DNA from: JAGTVG01 sp964389805
Lineage (GTDB): Bacteria; Bacteroidota; Bacteroidia; Cytophagales; Cyclobacteriaceae
Assembly: GCA_964389805.1 (NCBI GenBank)
Contig: CAYMFU010000292.1
Span: 1 to 64,000, forward strand
Direction: 5' to 3'
DNA: 64,000 nucleotides
In this document: positions 26,970 through 36,277 of the stretch, piece after piece
Numbering within the stretch: the first letter of the stretch is position 1
Layout of the letters: each line of letters begins with the position of its first letter
Notes under the pieces: generated by a model
The model's database searches: none
Seen by the model: only the letters and a program-made list of their open reading frames with translations
What the model was told of the DNA's origin: nothing
Made by a program: the position numbers and the translations under genes

Positions 26970-27227
26970 ATGGCACATAAGAAAGGAGCCGGTAGTTCAA
27001 GAAATGGTCGTGAGTCTGAAAGTAAACGACTAGGCGTAAAAATTTATGGCGGGCAATTTGCCAAAGCCGGTAACATAATCGTCAGACAAAGAGGCACTAA
27101 ACATCATCCTGGCAAAAACGTGGGCATGGGTAAAGACCACACTCTGTTTGCATTGACTGATGGCATTGTTGAATTTAAAAAGGGCCAGAAAGACAGATCT
27201 TTTGTGTCTGTAACATTAGCAGAATAA
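26970..27227 (+). CDS. rpmA: 50S ribosomal protein L27
   Basis: 85-aa ribosomal protein whose N-terminus reaches the peptidyl-transferase centre. It starts MAHKKGAGSSRNGRESESKRLG and contains GTKHHPGKNVGMGKDHTLFA, both diagnostic. There is no N-terminal cleavable extension of the Firmicutes type. Second gene of the rplU operon. Confidence 0.98.
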   Translation: MAHKKGAGSSRNGRESESKRLGVKIYGGQFAKAGNIIVRQRGTKHHPGKNVGMGKDHTLFALTDGIVEFKKGQKDRSFVSVTLAE

Positions 27228-27250
27228 AGACATTTATTAAATACATATAA

Positions 27251-27279
27251 AAAATCCCGTCTAAGCGGGATTTTTTTTT
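27251..27279 (+). terminator. Rho-independent terminator of rplU-rpmA
   Basis: AAAATCCCG (27251-27259) pairs with CGGGATTTT (27267-27275) around a TCTAAG loop; the T-run extends to 27279. It is placed 24 bases after rpmA; the A-rich 5' flank also allows function for the convergent gene. Confidence 0.9.
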
Positions 27280-27346
27280 GTTCTTACTTAAAGGGACACT
27301 ATGTCAAGCTGCCCCTGTATTCACTACAGCGATAAGCTTTTCTTTA

Positions 27347-28978
27347 TCAATCTTTCTCCAGGAACGGATACCTGAAGTCTGTAGGAGGAACGAAAGTTTC
27401 TTTAATGGTACGTGGAGAAACCCATCTAAAAAGATTGATCATTGATCCAGCCTTGTCGTTTGTTCCGGAAGCCCTTGCCCCTCCAAAAGGTTGTTGGCCA
27501 ACTACCGCACCAGTAGGCTTGTCGTTAATATAAAAATTACCGGCTGCATTCACCAGTCCTTTGGTAGCCAGGTCAATGGCATACCTGTCTTTAGAGAATA
27601 TGGCCCCGGTTAAGGAGTAAGGTGACGTGCTGTCAACCAACTCCAATGTTTCTTCAAAGCGGTCAGCATTGTAAACATATATAGTCATTACCGGACCGAA
27701 GATCTCTTCACACATTGTCACGTATTGTGGATCTTCCGTTAAGATTACAGTGGGCTTTACAAAATAGCCCTTGGATTTATCGTACTCACCACCAGCTATT
27801 ATGCTGGTCTTCTTGTTTTCCTTAGCATCATCAATATATTTTGCGATGGTATCAAAGGATTTTTCATCGATAACCGCATTAAAGAAATTGCTAAAATCCT
27901 CTACTGGTCCGACAGTCATATCTTGCAGATCTTTCAATAAGTATTCTTTCACATCTGCCCAAAGATTGTCCGGGATATATGCTCTGGAGGCTGCTGAACA
28001 TTTTTGCCCCTGGTATTCGAATGCACCACGGGTAATAGCAGTAGCTACTTCTCTGGCATTTGCGGAATGATGGGCCAGGATAAAATCCTTGCCGCCAGTC
28101 TCGCCTACGATCCTTGGATATGATTTGTAACCGGCGATATTCTGACCGATTGTTTTCCAGATATGTTGGAATACAGCTGTTCCTCCTGTGAAGTGGATGC
28201 CTGCAAAATCCGGATGACTAAAAATAGTTTCACCAGCAACAGGACCACTGACCAATATTAAATTGATTACACCATCAGGAACTCCTGCTTCTCTGAATAC
28301 TTCCATTAATACATGTGCTGAATAAATGGCGGTTGTGGAAGCCTTCCATACGACCGTATTCCCCATTATGGCAGGGGCGCTTGGCAGGTTACCTGCAATG
28401 GAGGTAAAATTGAACGGAGTTAAGGCAAATACGAATCCTTCAAGCGGGCGTTGTTCAAGCCTGTTCCATATTCCGGGAGCAGAATCAGGTTGCTGTTTGT
28501 ATATCTGGGTCATATAATATACATTGAACCGAAGGAAATCGATCATTTCACAGGCTGAATCAATCTCTGCCTGAAAAATATTCTTGGATTGTCCCAACAT
28601 GGTAGCGGCGTTGATCTTGGTACGATATGGGCCTGCGATAAGCTCAGCCGCTTTCAGGAAAATACTGGCCCTTTGTTCCCAGGGAAGCGCTTCCCATTCC
28701 GGTTTAGCTGCCATTGCGGCGTTAATGGCAAGTTCTACATGCGATTTATCTCCCTGATGATAATTCGCGATGATATGTTTATGATCGTGAGGTGGAGAAA
28801 TGGGCCTTTTGTTTTCGCTATGTACTTCCTGTCCACCTATGAACATGGGTATGTCGATCACCTGTGATCTCAACGAATCAATTGCCTCTCTCAACTCCTT
28901 TCTTTCAGGAGAATTTGGCAAATATGATTTCACCGGTTCATTGATTGGAGTAGGTGTATTGTAAAATCCTTTTGACAT
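27347..28978 (-). CDS. pruA: L-glutamate gamma-semialdehyde (delta-1-pyrroline-5-carboxylate) dehydrogenase
   Basis: Oxidises glutamate semialdehyde to glutamate with NAD+, the second step of proline degradation. 543 aa, the monofunctional length. The catalytic Cys is C327 in GQKCSA, and the general-base Glu is E293 in GETGGKD. Cofactor region: TPFNFTSIAGNLPSAP and WKASTTAIYSAH. The C-terminus QPFGGARASGTNDKAGS is typical of the 1-pyrroline-5-carboxylate dehydrogenase group 1. A CAAAAGTA at 29024-29031 reads TACTTTTG on the minus strand, a fair -7 element. No proline dehydrogenase gene is adjacent. Confidence 0.94.
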   Translation of the reverse strand: MSKGFYNTPTPINEPVKSYLPNSPERKELREAIDSLRSQVIDIPMFIGGQEVHSENKRPISPPHDHKHIIANYHQGDKSHVELAINAAMAAKPEWEALPWEQRASIFLKAAELIAGPYRTKINAATMLGQSKNIFQAEIDSACEMIDFLRFNVYYMTQIYKQQPDSAPGIWNRLEQRPLEGFVFALTPFNFTSIAGNLPSAPAIMGNTVVWKASTTAIYSAHVLMEVFREAGVPDGVINLILVSGPVAGETIFSHPDFAGIHFTGGTAVFQHIWKTIGQNIAGYKSYPRIVGETGGKDFILAHHSANAREVATAITRGAFEYQGQKCSAASRAYIPDNLWADVKEYLLKDLQDMTVGPVEDFSNFFNAVIDEKSFDTIAKYIDDAKENKKTSIIAGGEYDKSKGYFVKPTVILTEDPQYVTMCEEIFGPVMTIYVYNADRFEETLELVDSTSPYSLTGAIFSKDRYAIDLATKGLVNAAGNFYINDKPTGAVVGQQPFGGARASGTNDKAGSMINLFRWVSPRTIKETFVPPTDFRYPFLEKD

Positions 28979-29079
28979 AATTTTTATCGGTTTATGTTAA
29001 AAAAACGATTATTTTTAGGATTGCAAAAGTAAGTAATATACTTCAATTTCCCCATTTTAAAAGGGCCAAAACCGAGTAT

Positions 29080-29772
29080 TTAGAGGATTGATTTAAGGTC
29101 CAGTAATTTCTGGATCTCATAGGTGACAGGCAAGTCATGTTCCAGATTATCTGGATTAAAAAAGATTACATCGAGATCGGCATTTAATGCTCCTTTTATG
29201 TCCGTTTCAAGGTTATCACCAATCATCAGGCAAGACTTTTTATCAACTCCTATCATTTCAACTGCCTTATTGAACATTTCCTTGCTTGGCTTTTTATGTC
29301 CTACCGCTTCAGATGTAAAGATCTTATCAAAATATCCCCGGAGGTTGCTGCTGTTCAGCTTGGTATCCTGAATATCATCGAATCCATTTGTAATGATGTG
29401 CATCTGATATGATCCTTTTAAATAATCAAGCACCTCGAAAGCATCAGCGATCACATTCCCTTTGGTTGGGCAGATGCTGAGATAAATATCGCTAATGTCA
29501 TCCGGTATATCTTCAGCTGTTAATCCCAGCCTGGACAAAACCATTTCAAACCGTTTTGCCCTGATAAATTCCCGGTCTATCTCATCATGGTCATACTTTT
29601 CCCACAATATTGTATTTACTTCCTTGAATGTATTCACAAATGCCTGGCTGTTGAAAGTATTAAAACGCTGCATATCGTAAAACAGATAAAGTTCATGCAA
29701 CGCTTCGCTTGAATTTCTTTCAAAATCCCAAAGTGTATGGTCCAGATCAAATAGTAAATGCAAATAATTCAT
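29080..29772 (-). CDS. HAD-family hydrolase, YjjG-type nucleotidase
   Basis: A 230-aa haloacid dehalogenase-fold phosphatase. Motif I is FDLDHTLWDFERN (~8-20, nucleophile D9-type DxDxT), motif II IITNGFDD (~115-122), motif III Lys in GHKKPSKEMF (~147-156), motif IV MIGDNLETDIKGA (~171-183). A helical cap lies between motifs I and II. This matches the YjjG/noncanonical pyrimidine nucleotidase group, which cleans up 5'-nucleotides. Stand-alone, next to an ArsR regulator on the same strand (25 bases). Confidence 0.85.
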   Translation of the reverse strand: MNYLHLLFDLDHTLWDFERNSSEALHELYLFYDMQRFNTFNSQAFVNTFKEVNTILWEKYDHDEIDREFIRAKRFEMVLSRLGLTAEDIPDDISDIYLSICPTKGNVIADAFEVLDYLKGSYQMHIITNGFDDIQDTKLNSSNLRGYFDKIFTSEAVGHKKPSKEMFNKAVEMIGVDKKSCLMIGDNLETDIKGALNADLDVIFFNPDNLEHDLPVTYEIQKLLDLKSIL

Positions 29773-29797
29773 ATGGGGATTTTAGCAAGGATTATAT

Positions 29798-30181
29798 CTA
29801 TTCAATTATGCTTCTTTCTTTCTGATGGAATTTAGCCAGTTCATCCTGTTTTAAAAAGATCTCGAAATTATCAAGATCCTCATTTAAGATGTGGTCTTTA
29901 TTAAAATATTCCATGATCAACTTTATCAGGTCGGTTACTTCTTCCTTAATAGAATAAAAAACCCATTGATCCGCTTTTCTTGCATTTACAATCCCGGAGT
30001 TTTTCAGGTATGACAAATGGCGGGATGTTTTGGCTTGAGTAAATCCTAATATGATCTCAAGATCAGTGATGCACATCTCACCCTTCATATACATCAAATT
30101 CAATATTCTTACCCGCGGTTCCTCGGATAGCGCTTTGAAAAGCTGAATGCCAAATACTAGTGAAAAGTTCTTTAAACGCAT
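29798..30181 (-). CDS. ArsR-family winged-helix transcriptional regulator
   Basis: About 127 aa. ATG 30181 is preferred to the one seven codons upstream, since MRLKNFSLVFGIQLFKALSEEPRVRIL is the usual family opening. The helix-turn-helix is ITDLEIILGFTQAKTSRHLSYLKNSG (in part: LGFTQAKTSRHL, ~46-57) and the wing is NARKADQWVFYSI. No Cys pair for arsenic or zinc sensing is seen in helix 3, so the signal is unknown. It may be co-transcribed with the HAD hydrolase downstream; the divergent gene at 30264 begins 82 bases away, so it may control both. Confidence 0.85.
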   Translation of the reverse strand: MRLKNFSLVFGIQLFKALSEEPRVRILNLMYMKGEMCITDLEIILGFTQAKTSRHLSYLKNSGIVNARKADQWVFYSIKEEVTDLIKLIMEYFNKDHILNEDLDNFEIFLKQDELAKFHQKERSIIE

Positions 30182-30263
30182 AAAATGTGGATGAAAGTTC
30201 AAATATAATTGTTTAGGCGATTAAGTGCCACACAATGATATTTTATTGTTAAAGATTGTTAAA

Positions 30264-30968
30264 ATGAGTAGAATTGTAGTCATATTATCCATCTTTGAGT
30301 TTATAATTCATGCTTTCAGCTTGAGTCGGCGAATAAAAATAGTAATGGGAATTGTGCTATTGACCATCTCTTTCCTAAATGCGAAAGATGTTCTGGCACA
30401 GGGAGGTGAATTGGAAATCATCCAGTTTTCTGGAGTGGTTCTCCGGCCAGATAGTACTGGTGGAGTGCTTGGGGTTCATGTATATGTTCCTAAAGCAGGC
30501 CGCGGTACAACAACCAATCAATTCGGCTACTTCTCAATGCCTACACTGGTTAGCGATAGTGTGGTGATCAGTGCAATTGGGTATCAAAAGCAACACTTTA
30601 TTGTTCCCAAAGACCAGGGAGATGCCATCACGGTTATTATTCCTTTAAAAGAAGATACCATTATCTTACCAGAGATAGAGGTATTCCCTTATCCAACCGA
30701 GGAATTACTGAAAGAAGCAATTCTTGCCATGCGATTACCAAACGCCAGAGATTATAATGCCATTAACCAGAATCTGAATGAACAGATCATGGCTGAAATG
30801 TTCAGGACCATGCCTATGGATGGAAGCCAGAATTACAAGTATTATATGAACCAGCGCCTCACCTATTGGAACGATGCGATAGGGCCCAGATATAATGCAC
30901 TTCTCAACCCGCTTGCATGGGCCGATTTCTTTAAATCCCTTAAACGCGGCGACTTAAAGAAAAAGTAA
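30264..30968 (+). CDS. Exported protein with carboxypeptidase-like regulatory domain
   Basis: A protein with an N-terminal hydrophobic region and one CarboxypepD_reg-like beta-sandwich domain: FSGVVLRPDSTGGVLGVHVYVPKAGRGTTTNQFGYF, seen in part as GTTTNQFGYF, then VVISAIGYQKQ. This is the domain found at the start of SusC-type receptors. It is followed by EDTIILPEIEVFPYPTEE and a helical C-terminal region, with no TonB plug or barrel. The start is uncertain: ATG 30264 is used, but ATG 30345 would place a compact signal peptide (MGIVLLTISFLNAKDVLAQ) at the very N-terminus, and GTG 30225 is also open. Function unknown. Confidence 0.7.
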   Translation: MSRIVVILSIFEFIIHAFSLSRRIKIVMGIVLLTISFLNAKDVLAQGGELEIIQFSGVVLRPDSTGGVLGVHVYVPKAGRGTTTNQFGYFSMPTLVSDSVVISAIGYQKQHFIVPKDQGDAITVIIPLKEDTIILPEIEVFPYPTEELLKEAILAMRLPNARDYNAINQNLNEQIMAEMFRTMPMDGSQNYKYYMNQRLTYWNDAIGPRYNALLNPLAWADFFKSLKRGDLKKK

Positions 30969-31041
30969 TTAATAAGCATTCCAAAAACAATTATTTAGAA
31001 ATCTTCACGTTTATTACATAGCTGTTTAGTGGCAGGCTTAT

Positions 31042-31449
31042 ATGAGAAGATTTTTTATTATTATTTCAGGGGTTTTAGTATTGATAATCAATCAGTGTAC
31101 GCCAGAGAAGGAATCTGAAGCGAATTACTTTGCAGGTACCTGGGAAGCTGAATGGTATCTTGTGGATGAAACCATGCACAGTATGTTCTCAAAATCTGAA
31201 ATCACCATGAACGGACAGGTAGTATTTGATCAAAACCAGTTTGTGGAAATTACGGCTTATGGTTTTGAAGGTTGTGTCTTTGCTTCAGATACAGCCAGGA
31301 ACAAATTACATTTTGAATTTCAGGATAGCTTGTTGAATTTGATCAATAAAGAAAAAGAGGTAGTTTTTTCTTACAGGGTAAAAGAAAAACTACCTGAAAA
31401 ACTCACACTACTTTTAATGGATGATATACAGCTTACTTTAAGTCGTTGA
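31042..31449 (+). CDS. Small lipoprotein of unknown function
   Basis: A 135-aa protein with a lipoprotein signal (hydrophobic residues ~4-17, Cys at INQC, residue 19). The mature part shows FAGTWEAEWYLVDE, a lipocalin-like opening of the kind found in extracytoplasmic beta-barrel proteins, and strands such as KLTLLLMDDIQLTLS. Its 3' end overlaps the convergent clpB 3' end by 12 bases. Not assigned to a named family. Confidence 0.6.
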   Translation: MRRFFIIISGVLVLIINQCTPEKESEANYFAGTWEAEWYLVDETMHSMFSKSEITMNGQVVFDQNQFVEITAYGFEGCVFASDTARNKLHFEFQDSLLNLINKEKEVVFSYRVKEKLPEKLTLLLMDDIQLTLSR

Positions 31450-34065
31450 TCCTTCTATGCGTACATTATCCAGATTCATAAATTTAATATGATTGTTTTT
31501 GTCAAGATCAATTCCGACCACTGAATCGTTGCTTACATTCCCTGAAAGGATCTCTTTTGATAGCTCATTAAGTATTTCCCGTTGTAATATCCGTTTTAAT
31601 GGCCTTGCACCATACTGAGGATCGAATCCAATTTCAGCTATATGTTCGAGAACATGGTCAGAAGCCTCCAGTTTTATACCATTAGACATAAGCATTTCCT
31701 GAATGTTCCTGAATTGGATACCAACAATCTTTCGGACATCTTTCCTGGACAGGGGCCGGAACATTATAGATTCGTCGATCCTGTTCAGGAATTCTGGCCG
31801 GAACGTTTGCCTTAATAAATCAAATACCTGCTTCTGGGTGTCATCCAGTACAACCTGTTCATTTTCTTCTGTCAGGTCCGCAAATTTCTCCTGGATGATA
31901 TGCGATCCTATATTAGTGGTCATGATGATAATGGTATTTTTGAAATTGGCAATCCGGCCTTTGTTATCTGTCAATCTACCATCATCAAGAACCTGTAATA
32001 ATACATTGAAAACATCCGGATGTGCCTTTTCTATTTCATCAAGCAGTATCACTGAATACGGTTTTCTTCTGACGGCTTCTGTTAATTGTCCACCTTCATC
32101 ATATCCTACGTATCCGGGAGGAGCTCCTATAAGCCGGCTTACCGTATGCCTTTCCTGGTATTCCGACATATCAATACGGACCATAGCATTCTCATCGTTA
32201 AACAGAAAATCCGCCAGTGATTTGGCCAGCTCGGTTTTTCCCACTCCTGTCGTGCCCAGAAAAATAAATGAGCCAATAGGGCGTCTTGGATCCTGCAATC
32301 CTGCTCTGCTTCTTCGTACGGCATCAGCAAGCGCCCGGATAGCTTCCTCCTGACCAGCCACCCGCTTACTTAACTCCTGTTCAAGCATCAATAATTTTTC
32401 CCGGTCACTCTGCAGCATCTTAGATACCGGTATACCCGTCCACTTAGCCACAACTTCTGAAATATCCTCACTATCCACATCTTCCTTTAACAGTGGGGAA
32501 TCTCCCTTCATTTCTTCCATCCTGGCATTATACTCCTCCAGTTTTTTCTCACTTGCGACGATTTTACCATATCGGATTTCAGCGACCTTTCCGAAATCTC
32601 CAGCTCTTTCTGCCTGTTCAGCTTCATGCTTGAATTGATCGATCTTTTCCTTCTCTTCCCGTATGCCCTTGATCACTTCCTTTTCGCTTTCCCATTTCAC
32701 TTTAAGCTCGTTTCTTTGCTCAGATAAATTGGCAATTTCCTTTGAAAGAACCCTTTCCTTTTCTTTATCCTTTTCTCTCCGGATTGCTTCCCGCTCAATT
32801 TCAAGCTGCATGATCCTCCTTTGTAGCTCATCCAGTTCTTCAGGAAGAGAATTGATCTCAATTCTTAATTTTGCACCTGCCTCATCCATCAGGTCGATGG
32901 CCTTATCTGGTAAGAACCGGTCAGAGATATACCGGTCGCTTAGTTCAACAGAGGCAATAACTGCATCATCTTTTATCCTTACCCCATGGTGAACCTCATA
33001 TTTTTCTTTTATTCCCCTCAGAATGGAAATAGAGTCTTGTACCGAGGGTTCATCCACTATCACACTCTGGAACCGACGTTCAAGTGCTTTGTCTTTTTCT
33101 ATGTGTTTTTGATACTCTTTAAGAGTAGTAGCGCCTATGGCATGCAGTTCACCCTTCGCCAAAGCTGGTTTTAAAAGATTGGCCGCATCCATGGCACCTT
33201 CCCCTGCACCAGCTCCAATCAATGTATGGATCTCATCAATGAACAATATAATTTCTCCATTAGAATCAGTGACTTCCTTAATCACTGATTTTAGTCTCTC
33301 TTCAAATTCTCCCTTGTATTTCGCGCCGGCCACAAGCAATCCCATATCCAGGGATATAATTGACTTCGATTTCAGGTTTTCAGGGATATCTCCATCAAGC
33401 ATCCTTTGTGCCATACCTTCTACGATGGCTGTTTTTCCAACACCTGGCTCGCCTAATAGGATTGGATTATTCTTGGTCCTCCTTGACAGGATCTGAAGAA
33501 CCCGGCGAATCTCATCATCCCTGCCAATTACCGGATCGATCTTGCCTTCTTTGGCCATCTCATTCAGGTTTTGGCTATATCTCTCCAATGACCTGTATTT
33601 GCCTTCTGCATTTGGATCATTTACCTTGTTCCCGCCTCGTAATTCTTCAATAGCTTTTTTCAGGTGTTTCTCATTTATGCCTGTATCCTTCAGGATCTGG
33701 GCCATTTTATCCTTACCCTTTATAATACCAAGCAATATATGTTCTATGGAAATATATTCATCCTTTAATTCAGAGCTGTACTTTTCAGCAGCCTGAAGCA
33801 CAGATGAGCTGTCGTTCGACAGGTACGGCTGCTGGCCGCCGCTAACTTTTGGATAGCTTTCCAGCAGCTCTTCCAACTTACTGTCCAGATGATCCCGGTT
33901 TACATCTAATTTGTTGAATATAAAGGAAGCTACTTTTTCATCGGTATCCATAATACCCTTAAATAAATGACCTGGTTCAATGACCTGGTTATTCATTTCC
34001 TGGGCAATCTGTACAGACTTTTGAATAGCCTCTTGTGATTTTATTGTGTATTTATCAAAATTCAT
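31438..34065 (-). CDS. clpB: ATP-dependent disaggregase ClpB (Hsp100)
   Basis: Hexameric chaperone that threads aggregated proteins with DnaK. ATG 34065 (MNFDKYTIKSQEAIQ) is the family start; fourteen upstream in-frame codons are spurious. 875 aa. Order: N-domain (~1-150), first AAA+ with GEPGVGKTA (~203-211), long coiled-coil middle domain (~400-520; RREKDKEKERVLSKE), second AAA+ with GTTGVGKTE (~605-613), and the D2 C-terminal domain ending LNELSKEILSG and a short tail. No P-element for ClpP docking is seen, consistent with ClpB rather than ClpC. Heat-shock control is expected but no operator is visible in 34066-34357. Confidence 0.96.
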   Translation of the reverse strand: MNFDKYTIKSQEAIQKSVQIAQEMNNQVIEPGHLFKGIMDTDEKVASFIFNKLDVNRDHLDSKLEELLESYPKVSGGQQPYLSNDSSSVLQAAEKYSSELKDEYISIEHILLGIIKGKDKMAQILKDTGINEKHLKKAIEELRGGNKVNDPNAEGKYRSLERYSQNLNEMAKEGKIDPVIGRDDEIRRVLQILSRRTKNNPILLGEPGVGKTAIVEGMAQRMLDGDIPENLKSKSIISLDMGLLVAGAKYKGEFEERLKSVIKEVTDSNGEIILFIDEIHTLIGAGAGEGAMDAANLLKPALAKGELHAIGATTLKEYQKHIEKDKALERRFQSVIVDEPSVQDSISILRGIKEKYEVHHGVRIKDDAVIASVELSDRYISDRFLPDKAIDLMDEAGAKLRIEINSLPEELDELQRRIMQLEIEREAIRREKDKEKERVLSKEIANLSEQRNELKVKWESEKEVIKGIREEKEKIDQFKHEAEQAERAGDFGKVAEIRYGKIVASEKKLEEYNARMEEMKGDSPLLKEDVDSEDISEVVAKWTGIPVSKMLQSDREKLLMLEQELSKRVAGQEEAIRALADAVRRSRAGLQDPRRPIGSFIFLGTTGVGKTELAKSLADFLFNDENAMVRIDMSEYQERHTVSRLIGAPPGYVGYDEGGQLTEAVRRKPYSVILLDEIEKAHPDVFNVLLQVLDDGRLTDNKGRIANFKNTIIIMTTNIGSHIIQEKFADLTEENEQVVLDDTQKQVFDLLRQTFRPEFLNRIDESIMFRPLSRKDVRKIVGIQFRNIQEMLMSNGIKLEASDHVLEHIAEIGFDPQYGARPLKRILQREILNELSKEILSGNVSNDSVVGIDLDKNNHIKFMNLDNVRIEGSTT

Positions 34066-34357
34066 ATCTTTTTTATCCTTCTTATAATAACAATTACTAT
34101 AGCTCAAATTTCAATCCACTTGAAATCTGAAGAATTTTTATGCCAAATTGTCCGAAATTGAACACTATAAAGATAAATTTGTGCCAAAATGACCTGATTG
34201 TATAAATGAGATAATGAAGCTCACCTACGCAAAAGGTTTTTACCCCTTATAAAAGTGCAATATTTAGAGATCCACCTGGAAAATAAAATTCATAAGACCT
34301 TAAAATATGTTAGATCCTTAGGCAGGTTTTTTATTACTGCTTTTACACCAAACCGGA

Positions 34358-36208
34358 TCATTCTTTAATTGAGATGGCATATTTATAGGCTGCGTCGTAA
34401 TAACTGATAAGGTTATTCCAATCAAAATGGACCGAAGCATTTTCGGCCTTATAGCGAAGATCTATTCTTTCCCTTCTTTTTAACCGGGCAAAATGCAACA
34501 TTTGGTTAGCCAATTGGTTGGCGGCCTGGTCAAAGCTCTGAGTCTTATTATTGGTGATGTATATTGGTTTCTTATTGGCCGGTTTTACATGGTTTACCAC
34601 ATAATCACCAAAACCAGACAGGTTACTTGTGACAGCTGGAATGGCCCTGGCAAGACACTCCAAAGGCGTGTAGCCCCAGGGTTCGTAAAAACTTGGGAAT
34701 ATACCAAGATGGCATCCCCTGACGAATTGATCATATTCCATCCCAAACAGAGGATTTGTTGTGTTAATAAAATCAGGATGGTATACGATCTTAACGCGGT
34801 CATCTACATTATTTATCAGATTAGTAGACCGTAAAAAATTCAGGATGGGATCATCCCCGTCATTTATCAGATTGTGGGTTATAATTGGTGGTAATGAAGC
34901 TTTTTTAAAAGATTGTAAAGTCCTGCGATAACGAAGCCTCCAGTAGTCATCCACAAAATCATTCAAAGGTGGGAGGCGTTGATCCTCACTGGTTGCAGCT
35001 GCATAAAACAGCCTTTGAGCGACCTGTTCCTTCACTGTATCTATTGTATTTCTTAACTCATCCAAAATAGCTTTTGAATGTAATATATCTGGATTGATGG
35101 AATGATAGGGTTGTTTTGTAATATAAAACATAATGATGGTCACATCATCGCCGGCTCGCTTTAGCTTCCAATTCAGTCTTGACAAAGCCTCTATGGTAAG
35201 ATCAAATCCCTTGTTTCGGTATTCGAATCTGCCAGATGTGAAAAAATACAGGGTATTATCAAGGTCAAAAGTATAGCTCGGAAAAAAATGAGCCATGATG
35301 AATTCATTGATCCTATCCTTGAACTCCTTGTGGAGATTCTGAAATTCATGTATGGCGGTAAATCTTTGTATGTTTATTCCATTTGGCAATATGAAATCTG
35401 GTTTCCGACCCACTAAATGTTCACACTCCCTGCCAGTAACATCACTTACGGTTGAAAATATATGTGCACCGTGTGCAGCTGATCTTTCTATTCGTACCTG
35501 AGGTTCGATGTTAAAGTTCTTCGCCTCATCCTGCCAGTTGAAAAAAGGTAAATGCTCATAAAATTTCGGATCATTCATGGCCAGGTATCTGCCCAGCATG
35601 GTCGCATGTGTAGTAAAAATTGTTCTAACTGGAATATTATCATACCTGAGTTCAGGAATTGCAGTACCAGCCATCCATTCATGAAAATGACCAATGATCA
35701 CTTTTTTGGTAAAACCATCTAAGGCCAGATGTGCAAAAAATACCTTGACTAGGTAACCAAAGGCAATTACTTTGTCTAACAGTTCATCCTCATCGGGAAA
35801 AGAAATATCGTGGTGATCCCATAATTCGTATTTGATAGAGCTAAGACGGTCATATACACTATAGGGATTTAAGAGGACCGTATTCGGTCTGCCTGTTACC
35901 AGCCATTTACCAAACTTTGCATCAAAACCCAACTCCTTTAATTTCTGGACAACCTGGCAATATGGATCCGGAGAATCTGTGATCTCTTCAAACTCAGAAA
36001 TGGCAAATTGATGTATATATGGACCTACAGTACAATAATTATCACCCCATTTATTCACTTGGGTAGGAGTTTTTGATCGAATTACTGTGTAAATGCCACC
36101 TACCTGGTTACAGACCTCCCAAGCCACTTCAACCAGCAGGGTGCTAAATACTTCTTTCCTGGTGATTTTCTTAACCACATCAGATTTTGATCGGTTTACT
36201 TTTTTCAT
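34358..36208 (-). CDS. Glycogen synthase, GT3 family (eukaryote-like type)
   Basis: Retaining glucosyltransferase adding glucose to glycogen. 616 aa. The opening LLVEVAWEVCNQVGGIYTVIRSK (quoted in part: EVAWEVCNQVGGIYTV) is the signature of the animal/fungal GYS family GT3, distinct from bacterial GlgA of GT5. Further marks are GHFHEWMAGTAIPELR (~169-184), FTTHATMLGRYLA and the C-terminal donor-site block FPSFYEPWGYTPLECLA (~519-535) with the E-x7-E pair. The regulatory N- and C-terminal phosphorylation tails of the animal enzyme are absent. GT3 enzymes are known in some Bacteroidota. Monocistronic. Confidence 0.92.
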   Translation of the reverse strand: MKKVNRSKSDVVKKITRKEVFSTLLVEVAWEVCNQVGGIYTVIRSKTPTQVNKWGDNYCTVGPYIHQFAISEFEEITDSPDPYCQVVQKLKELGFDAKFGKWLVTGRPNTVLLNPYSVYDRLSSIKYELWDHHDISFPDEDELLDKVIAFGYLVKVFFAHLALDGFTKKVIIGHFHEWMAGTAIPELRYDNIPVRTIFTTHATMLGRYLAMNDPKFYEHLPFFNWQDEAKNFNIEPQVRIERSAAHGAHIFSTVSDVTGRECEHLVGRKPDFILPNGINIQRFTAIHEFQNLHKEFKDRINEFIMAHFFPSYTFDLDNTLYFFTSGRFEYRNKGFDLTIEALSRLNWKLKRAGDDVTIIMFYITKQPYHSINPDILHSKAILDELRNTIDTVKEQVAQRLFYAAATSEDQRLPPLNDFVDDYWRLRYRRTLQSFKKASLPPIITHNLINDGDDPILNFLRSTNLINNVDDRVKIVYHPDFINTTNPLFGMEYDQFVRGCHLGIFPSFYEPWGYTPLECLARAIPAVTSNLSGFGDYVVNHVKPANKKPIYITNNKTQSFDQAANQLANQMLHFARLKRRERIDLRYKAENASVHFDWNNLISYYDAAYKYAISIKE

Positions 36209-36277
36209 ATTCTTGCGCCGATGAATAAATTGTAATTCTTCATAAATTAATTAAATATTTATTCATGTTGAAAGTAT

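Noticed and set aside
27347..28978. Possible bifunctional PutA
   Set aside because: The protein is only 543 aa and has no proline dehydrogenase domain, so it is the monofunctional P5C dehydrogenase.
31438..31449. 12-base overlap between the lipoprotein gene and clpB as a sign of a wrong call
   Set aside because: Short tail-to-tail overlaps are common; both reading frames are well supported.
31703..33796. Several long plus-strand frames opposite clpB
   Set aside because: All lie antisense to a conserved gene and encode low-complexity Ser-rich sequence, as expected from the reverse strand of a charged protein.
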